This document shows, one piece after another, positions 1-5,319 of a stretch of DNA of 8,001 nucleotides. Every line of letters starts with the position of its first letter. The stretch's first letter is position 1. The stretch spans positions 1 to 8,001 of the forward strand of contig JAFZXW010000182.1 in the NCBI GenBank assembly GCA_017616575.1, read 5' to 3'. The translations under genes were made by a program, and so were the position numbers. The notes below the pieces were generated by a model. That model made no database searches, was not told the DNA's origin, and worked only from the letters and a program-made list of their open reading frames with translations. This DNA comes from Candidatus Methanomethylophilaceae archaeon. GTDB taxonomy: Archaea; Thermoplasmatota; Thermoplasmata; Methanomassiliicoccales; Methanomethylophilaceae.

Positions 1-3000
1 AGTCTGGAGGTCGCATGGGACTCCTCCGCGTTCGTGTCCGAGCCCGGATCCTACAGGCTCCACGGGACGGTCTCGGTCCCCGCGGGGTTCCGCCTCGCCG
101 ACGGCGTCTCCTCCACGATCTACGCTTCCTACTCCATATCCAGCGCCATGTCCGGCATCGTCGACGTGGTTTTCGTCATAGACACCACCGCGTCCATGAG
201 CGACGAGATCTCCGGCGTGAAGTCCAGCGTCAAGGAGTTCGCCGACAGCCTCTACGCCACCGGCCTGTCCGTCAGGTGGGCGCTGGTGGAGTACCAGGAC
301 ATCACCTGCGACGGCCTCGGCTCCACCAGGGTCGTGATGAACGGCGCCGACCCCTGGTACGCGGACGTCGACGCGTACAAGTCCGCCATCGGAGGCCTCG
401 TCCTCGGATACGGGGAGGACGAGCCGGAGACCGTCATCGACGGCCTGGAGGCCGCAAGGCACCTGTCCTTCAGGGACTCAGCGGGAAGGATATTCGTCGT
501 GGTCACAGACGCCGGGTACAAGGCCGACAACCAGTACGGCGTCCCCGACATGGCGTCCGAGATATCCTATCTCAAATCCGACGGCATATCAGTCTTCGTG
601 GTCACCTCCGCCGGCTGCTACGCGGACTACAGGGACCTCGCGGACTCCACCGGCGGGAAGCTCCTGGACATAGGCGGGGACTTCTCCGACGGCCTGATGG
701 AGGTCGCCGAGAGGATAGGCGAGTCCGGGATCGTCAGCATAAGGATCGTCTCCCTGCCCGACGTAACCGACTATTTCGTCGGCGAGGCCTTCGACCCCGC
801 AGGGATGGTCGTGGAGGCCGTCTACGGGAACGGGGCCGTCCGCCAGGTGAGCTTCTACACCGTGGAGCCCTCCGGGCCCCTGTCCGCCGGCGTCAGCCAC
901 GTCACGATACACATCGGGGCGGTCACCGCCGACGTCCCGGTCACCGTCCGCGCCGCGACCGTCAGCAAGGGGGACGTCTTCGCCTACAACGGCCTGGAGT
1001 ACACGGTCGGATCCATCAGGCCCGGCGAGGTCTCGGTCACCGGATGCTCCGGATCGCCCTCCCGCGTCACGATCCCCTCCGAGGTCGGCTACAAGGGGTT
1101 CTCGTTCTCCGTAGTGTCGGTGGCGTCCAAGGCGTTCTACGGCTGCGCCACCCTCGTCTACCTCGACCTCGGGGCGGTGCAGGAGGTCGGCTTCAAGGCC
1201 TTCGCCAACTGCTCGAAGCTGAAGACCCTCGTCGTCTCCGACACCGTGAAGGTCTTCGGGAGCTACGCCTTCTACGGCTGCGGCATAGAGTCCCTGGAAA
1301 TCCCCGGCGACGGCGTGGTTCTGGAGGCCAGCGCGTTCAGCGCCTGCAAGAAGATGACTTCCATCGCCTTCTCCGGCGCCGGCGCGGTCATCGGCACCAA
1401 CGCCTTCTACAAGAACAACGGCGTGTCCACCGTCGACCTGTCCACCGTCGCCTCCGTCGGCTTCAAGGCCTTCCCGTACTGCTATGGCCTGGAGACGCTC
1501 GTCATACCCGGCACCCTCGGCTCCATGGGCGCCTACGCATTCTACAGGTGCGACGGCCTCAAGACCCTGGTCGTCGAGGAGGGCGTCGAGAGCATACCCG
1601 CCAGCGCCTTCAGCGGCTGCAAGTCCATAGAGACCGTCTCATTCCCGTCCACGCTGAAGTCCGTGGGCGCCAACGCGTTCCACGGCGTGAAGTTCATCGG
1701 AGCCGACGGCAAGTCCTTGGACCCCGCGGCGGAGAACCTCCGCGGCCACGTGTTCGCCAAGTCGGGGACGTCCCTCCGCATGTCCAGCCTGCTGGAGGGA
1801 GACGAGTTTTGCGTCGGCGGCATCGTCTACAGGGTGACCTCACTCGTAGGGCATTCCGTCTCCATTGTCGGGCATGAGGGGGACGTCACCGCCGTGCCCT
1901 CCAGCGTGGCCTTCGCGAAGATGGAGTTCCGCGTTACCACGGTGGAGGAGAAGGCGTTCTACGGCTGCGCTGCGATAGCCAGCGTCGACCTTTCCCACGC
2001 CGTTTCAATCGGGATGAAGGCCTTCGCCAACTGCTCCGGGATAACCGAGATAACATTCGGCCCCGACCTGGAATCGGTGGGCGGCTACGCCTTCTACGGC
2101 CTGTCTTTCAAGGATTCTGACGGCTCATCAGTGGGGACCGCCGACGGCTTCCGCGGTCACACGTTCTTCAAGTCCGGGAAGTCCCTCCTGATGGCCGGGG
2201 AGCTCCTGGACGGCGAGGAGTTTACGTACCTCGGGCTGGTCTGCAAGGTGGCCTCCGTCTCCGGCCGCACCGTCTCCGTAATCGGGTACAGCGGCTCGGT
2301 GACGTCCGTCCTGTCCGTCGTTTCGTACAAGGGATGGGACCTTTCGGTCGTCTCCGTGGAGCAGAAGGCGTTCTACAATTGTTCCACGCTCGTCCACGTC
2401 GACCTTTCCAGCGTCACCTCGATAGGGCTGAAGGCCTTCGCAGGCTGCTCCGGGATAACGGACATCGTCTTCGGGCCGGGATTGGAGACGGTGAAGGACT
2501 ACGCGTTCACCGGTCTGCGTTTCTTTGGCGAGGACGACGCGCCCATGTACGCGGCCGCCGACGCCTTCCGCGGGCACTCCTTCCACGGGGACGCGAAGTC
2601 CCTCCGCATGTTCTCGGAGATCCACGACGGCGACGTGTTCGTCTGCGCAGGGATCGTGTACAAGGTGACGTCCGCGACGGAATGCACCGTGTCCATAACC
2701 GGCAACGACGGCACCGCCGTCTCCGTCCCCTCCTCCGTCTCGTTCAAGGGGTGGGACCTCGCCGTGACCTCCGTGGCGCAGAAGGCGTTCTACAACTGCG
2801 TCACGATAGTCAGCGTCGACCTTTCCAACGTCGCCTCGATAGGGCTGAAGGCGTTCGCCAACTGCTCCGGGATGACCGAGATAACCTTCGGCCCCGGCCT
2901 TGAGTCCATAGGCGACTACGCCTTCTACGGGGTATCCTTCGGCGACTACGACGGCGTCTCCATCGGCGTCTCCGTGGAAACCGTTCACGGCCACGCGTTC

Positions 3001-5106
3001 CACAAGTCCGGCGACGTCCTACGCATGTACTGGACGACCGTCGGTGGGGAGCAGTTCACCGTAGGCGGCGTCATTTACAAGGTGACGTCCGCAGGCTCCC
3101 CCTCGGTCTCCGCCATAGGCTTCGAGGGCTCCGTCGCCATCCTCCCCGCCTCCGTGTCCTATCGGGGCTGGGACTTCGTCGTGGAGTCCGTGGAGAGCTA
3201 CGCGTTCTACGAGTGTACCACCCTGGTGCACGTCGACCTTTCCAACGTGAAGTCGATAGGCTTGAAGGCCTTCGCCAAGTGCTCCGGCATCGCCGACATC
3301 GTCTTCGGGCCGGGATTGGAGACCGTGAAGGATTACGCCTTCGCCGGCCTGTCCTTCTGCGACGAGGACGGCGACCCGGTATCCGCCGAGGATTTCCGCG
3401 GGAACTCGTTCCACAGGTCCGGAAAGGTCCTCCGCATGTTCTCCGGCCTGGAGGACGGCGAGGAGTTCGCCTCCGGAGGAATACAGTACAAGGTGGTCTC
3501 CGCGTCCGGCTGCACCGCGTCCATGACCGGGCGCAGCGGTTCGGTGACGTCCGTCCCCTCCACGGTCTCGTACAAGGGATGGGACCTCTCGGTCGTCTCC
3601 GTGGGCGCGAGGGCGTTCTACGGCTGCTCCTCGCTCGAATCCGTCGACCTCTCCAACGTCAGGACCGTGGGCTCCGGGGCCTTCTCCGGATGCGCCGGGA
3701 TCGAGGAGATCGTCTTCGGGCCGTCCCTGGAGTCCATAGGCGCCGACGCCCTGCTCGGGCTGGCCCTCTACGACGGCGACGGGAACCCCGTCGAGCCAAC
3801 GGCGGAAAACCTCCGCGGCCACTCGTTCCACATGGCCGGCGGCGTCCTCCGCATGTTCTGGAAGCTTCAGGGCGGGGAGCAGTTCACATCCGGCGGGGTC
3901 GTCTACAAGGTGGCTGTCGCCGGCTCCGACGCCGTGTCCGTCATAGGGTACGACGGCGCCGCGGCCTCCCTCCCGTCTTCGGTGTACTACAAGGGCTGGG
4001 ACCTATCGGTGGAATCCGTCGCCAAGGAGGCGTTCTACGGATGCGCCACCCTGACGTCCGTCGACTTGTCCAACGTGAAGTCGATAGGGACGAAGGCGTT
4101 CGCCAAGTGTTACGGAATCGAGGAGGTCGTCTTCGGCCCCGGCTTGGACAAGGTGGCCGACTACGCCTTCTACGGCCTGTCTTTCTGCGACGGGAGCGGG
4201 AACCCCGTGTCCGCCGCCAGCGAGCTGCGTGGCCATTCGTTCCACAGGTCCGGCGGCGTCCTGCGCATGTACTGGGAGATCCACGACGGGGACTCTTTCA
4301 CTGCCGGCGGGGTCCAGTACAAGGTTTCCTCCGCTGCGGGCTGCACCGTCTCCGCCACCGGGTTCAAGGGCTCCGTCAGGTCCCTCCCGTCCTCCGTGGT
4401 CTACAAGGGCTGGGACCTGGCCGTGGCCTCCGTGGGCGACAGCGCGTTCTACGGCTGCTCCACCATATCGTCCGCCGACCTTTCCAACGCCGTGTCCGTG
4501 GGCTTCAAGGCCTTCGCCAACTGCTCCGGCCTGTACGAGGTCCGCTTCGGCGGCTGCCTGGAGTCCGTGGGCGACTACGCGTTCTACGGCCAGACGTTCC
4601 GCGACGACGACGGGCGCACCGTGTCTTCGGCGGAGGACCTCCGCGGGAGCTCGTTCCACAAGTCCGGAGGCGTCCTCCGCATGTTCTGGGACATCGATGT
4701 CGGAGAGGAGTTTACAGTCGGCGGGATAGACTATGAAGTGGCCTCTGTCGCCGAGGGCGCCGTTTCCATAACCGGGTGTTCGGGCGACGTGACGGCCGTT
4801 CCGTCCTCGGTGTCTTACAAGGGCTGGGACCTCGCCGTGAGGTCGGTCGGGAGCAAGGCGTTCTACGGTTGCGCCACCCTGACGTCCGCCGACCTGTCGA
4901 ACGTGAGGACGATAGGCGCCAAGGCCTTCGCCAACTGCTCCGGCCTGTCCGAGGTCCGCTTCGGCGGTTGCCTGGAGTCCGTGGGCGATTACGCCTTCCA
5001 TGGCCTGTCTTTCTATAGCGGCGGGGAGAAAATCGAGGTCATTCCGTCTGTTCTCAAGGGAGAATCGTTCTCGGGATCCGGCGGGAAGCTTTATCGGGAA
5101 TTCTGA
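1..5106 (+). CDS. Giant surface protein: Ig-like, vWA, Ig-like, nine BspA-type LRR modules (5' end missing)
   Basis: The frame is open from base 1 and stops at TGA 5104-5106, giving 1701 visible residues. The GTG at 34 lies inside an Ig-like domain, so the true start is upstream. Using window codons: 1-48 end a Big_4-like Ig fold (AWDSS, then EPGSYRLHGTV). Codons 52-241 are a vWA domain whose MIDAS motif is DTTAS at 61-65 (DxTxS form), with a GEDEPET segment at 138-144 and the later Asp 170 in VVVTDAG; the overall pattern resembles hemicentin-type vWA domains. Codons 255-318 look like a Big_3 Ig-like domain (YFVGEAFDPAGMVVEA). From codon 324 to the end come LRR_5 repeats marked by KAFYGC and KAFANCSG. 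The C-terminus (GGKLYREF) shows no transmembrane helix, LPXTG or other sorting signal, so any export signal or anchor must lie upstream. vWA domains bind protein ligands through a metal, and BspA-type LRRs occur in adhesins of host-associated microbes. A binding or attachment role is therefore inferred; the ligand is unknown. No enzyme motif is seen. Confidence 0.93.
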   Translation, partial: SLEVAWDSSAFVSEPGSYRLHGTVSVPAGFRLADGVSSTIYASYSISSAMSGIVDVVFVIDTTASMSDEISGVKSSVKEFADSLYATGLSVRWALVEYQDITCDGLGSTRVVMNGADPWYADVDAYKSAIGGLVLGYGEDEPETVIDGLEAARHLSFRDSAGRIFVVVTDAGYKADNQYGVPDMASEISYLKSDGISVFVVTSAGCYADYRDLADSTGGKLLDIGGDFSDGLMEVAERIGESGIVSIRIVSLPDVTDYFVGEAFDPAGMVVEAVYGNGAVRQVSFYTVEPSGPLSAGVSHVTIHIGAVTADVPVTVRAATVSKGDVFAYNGLEYTVGSIRPGEVSVTGCSGSPSRVTIPSEVGYKGFSFSVVSVASKAFYGCATLVYLDLGAVQEVGFKAFANCSKLKTLVVSDTVKVFGSYAFYGCGIESLEIPGDGVVLEASAFSACKKMTSIAFSGAGAVIGTNAFYKNNGVSTVDLSTVASVGFKAFPYCYGLETLVIPGTLGSMGAYAFYRCDGLKTLVVEEGVESIPASAFSGCKSIETVSFPSTLKSVGANAFHGVKFIGADGKSLDPAAENLRGHVFAKSGTSLRMSSLLEGDEFCVGGIVYRVTSLVGHSVSIVGHEGDVTAVPSSVAFAKMEFRVTTVEEKAFYGCAAIASVDLSHAVSIGMKAFANCSGITEITFGPDLESVGGYAFYGLSFKDSDGSSVGTADGFRGHTFFKSGKSLLMAGELLDGEEFTYLGLVCKVASVSGRTVSVIGYSGSVTSVLSVVSYKGWDLSVVSVEQKAFYNCSTLVHVDLSSVTSIGLKAFAGCSGITDIVFGPGLETVKDYAFTGLRFFGEDDAPMYAAADAFRGHSFHGDAKSLRMFSEIHDGDVFVCAGIVYKVTSATECTVSITGNDGTAVSVPSSVSFKGWDLAVTSVAQKAFYNCVTIVSVDLSNVASIGLKAFANCSGMTEITFGPGLESIGDYAFYGVSFGDYDGVSIGVSVETVHGHAFHKSGDVLRMYWTTVGGEQFTVGGVIYKVTSAGSPSVSAIGFEGSVAILPASVSYRGWDFVVESVESYAFYECTTLVHVDLSNVKSIGLKAFAKCSGIADIVFGPGLETVKDYAFAGLSFCDEDGDPVSAEDFRGNSFHRSGKVLRMFSGLEDGEEFASGGIQYKVVSASGCTASMTGRSGSVTSVPSTVSYKGWDLSVVSVGARAFYGCSSLESVDLSNVRTVGSGAFSGCAGIEEIVFGPSLESIGADALLGLALYDGDGNPVEPTAENLRGHSFHMAGGVLRMFWKLQGGEQFTSGGVVYKVAVAGSDAVSVIGYDGAAASLPSSVYYKGWDLSVESVAKEAFYGCATLTSVDLSNVKSIGTKAFAKCYGIEEVVFGPGLDKVADYAFYGLSFCDGSGNPVSAASELRGHSFHRSGGVLRMYWEIHDGDSFTAGGVQYKVSSAAGCTVSATGFKGSVRSLPSSVVYKGWDLAVASVGDSAFYGCSTISSADLSNAVSVGFKAFANCSGLYEVRFGGCLESVGDYAFYGQTFRDDDGRTVSSAEDLRGSSFHKSGGVLRMFWDIDVGEEFTVGGIDYEVASVAEGAVSITGCSGDVTAVPSSVSYKGWDLAVRSVGSKAFYGCATLTSADLSNVRTIGAKAFANCSGLSEVRFGGCLESVGDYAFHGLSFYSGGEKIEVIPSVLKGESFSGSGGKLYREF
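970..1797 (+). repeat. LRR module 1, expanded with extra leucine-rich repeats
   Basis: This is the first and most divergent module, 276 residues long against 137-139 for the others. It opens like the rest (GDVFAYNGLEYTV, then YKGFSFSVVSV) and closes with the same tail (LRGHVFAKSGTSLRM). Between these it carries about six additional LRR_5 units of about 23 residues, recognisable by AFYGC, AFSAC, AFYKN, AFPYC, AFYRC and AFSGC. The module probably forms one longer continuous LRR arc next to the Ig-like and vWA domains. Unit boundaries were placed by eye and may be off by a few codons. Confidence 0.85.
1798..5103 (+). repeat. Tandem array of eight LRR modules (modules 2-9), period 411-417 bases
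   Basis: Modules begin at 1798, 2212, 2629, 3046, 3457, 3874, 4288 and 4702, each at a G-[DE]-x-F motif, and the last ends at the stop codon. Each has three parts. The first is a linker of about 45 residues (GG[IV]xYKV, VSxxG, PSSVSYKGWDL). The second is about 60 residues of LRR_5 (KAFYGC, VDLSNVxSIGxKAFANCSG, FGPGLESVGDYAFYGL). The third is a tail of about 30-40 residues with an acidic DxDG stretch and RGHSFHxSGxxLRMFW. Module 2 lacks the KGWD motif, module 6 has degenerate LRR ends (GADALLGLAL), and module 9 has a changed tail (LKGESFSGSGGKLYREF). The modules are diverged copies, mostly far from identical at the DNA level, and all stay in frame. Confidence 0.93.
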
Positions 5107-5235
5107 GGTATGAAACCATAATTCATGAAGAAACTATGCCGTATGGGTGCACAGCCGCCCAGAAGCGATTCAAAGACTATCGGTGGGTACATGGCAGACG
5201 GGTCTACAACAGGAATGCATTTGCGCAGAACAAGA
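5107..5235. other. Spacer between the two large genes
   Basis: These 129 bases separate the TGA of the LRR protein from the preferred start of the next gene and are visibly richer in A and T than the flanking coding DNA. I see no T-rich archaeal terminator and no stem-loop followed by a T run. The best AT-rich candidate for a TATA-like element is around 5112-5122 (GAAACCATAATT), which is weak. The next gene's frame is open from 5122, with possible earlier starts at ATG 5125, 5143, 5191 and 5215. GGTGGG at 5182-5187 could serve as a ribosome site for ATG 5191. The transcription start, and whether the two genes are co-transcribed, cannot be settled from sequence. Confidence 0.6.
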
Positions 5236-5319
5236 ATGAGAAGAAGCGACAAGGTGACAGCAGCCGTCACGATGTTCGTCATAGCGATTCTTCTGGTCTC
5301 ATCCACCCCTATTATTGCC
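5236..5319 (+). other. Signal peptide of the FGGG-repeat protein
   Basis: The translation begins MRRSDK, a short basic n-region, followed by a hydrophobic core of about 15 residues rich in Val, Ala, Ile and Leu (VTMFVIAILLV). It then has SSTPIIA before QDEGG, giving a plausible signal peptidase I cleavage after Ala 28. No lipobox Cys is present, so a lipoprotein is unlikely. This implies Sec-dependent export of the protein across the cytoplasmic membrane. Confidence 0.82.

Noticed and set aside
34..36. GTG as the true start of the LRR protein
   Set aside because: The same frame is open to base 1 and encodes the beginning of the same Ig-like strand pattern (LEVAWDSSAF), so this GTG is an internal Val codon.
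15..1877. Long overlapping + strand frame encoding an Arg-rich product of about 620 residues
   Set aside because: It is a shifted shadow of the GC-rich LRR gene: composition is extreme in Arg, there is no domain, and it breaks off inside the repeat array. The 3213-4736 frame is the same artefact.
2128..3831. Several long - strand open frames opposite the LRR array (also 4003-5001)
   Set aside because: They repeat with the same period as the LRR modules and have low-complexity Gly/Val/Asp-rich products, as expected from antisense reading of GC-rich repeats.
1798..5103. Repeat array as a CRISPR or a non-coding satellite
   Set aside because: Units are 411-417 bases, diverged, all in one open frame and clearly encode LRRs; there are no short identical repeats with unique spacers.
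5122..5129. TTCATGAA palindrome as an operator
   Set aside because: It is a single 8-base palindrome in AT-rich sequence with no second copy or spacing relation to a promoter, so chance is sufficient.
5101..5235. The two large genes being one protein split by stop codons
   Set aside because: They share a frame, but TGA and TAA separate them, the first protein ends on a complete repeat tail, and the second begins with a convincing signal peptide and unrelated repeats.
5091..5306. Small - strand frame with a hydrophobic segment across the intergenic spacer
   Set aside because: The hydrophobic run is the antisense of the signal-peptide coding region, the frame overlaps both flanking genes, and no ribosome site or conserved motif supports it.
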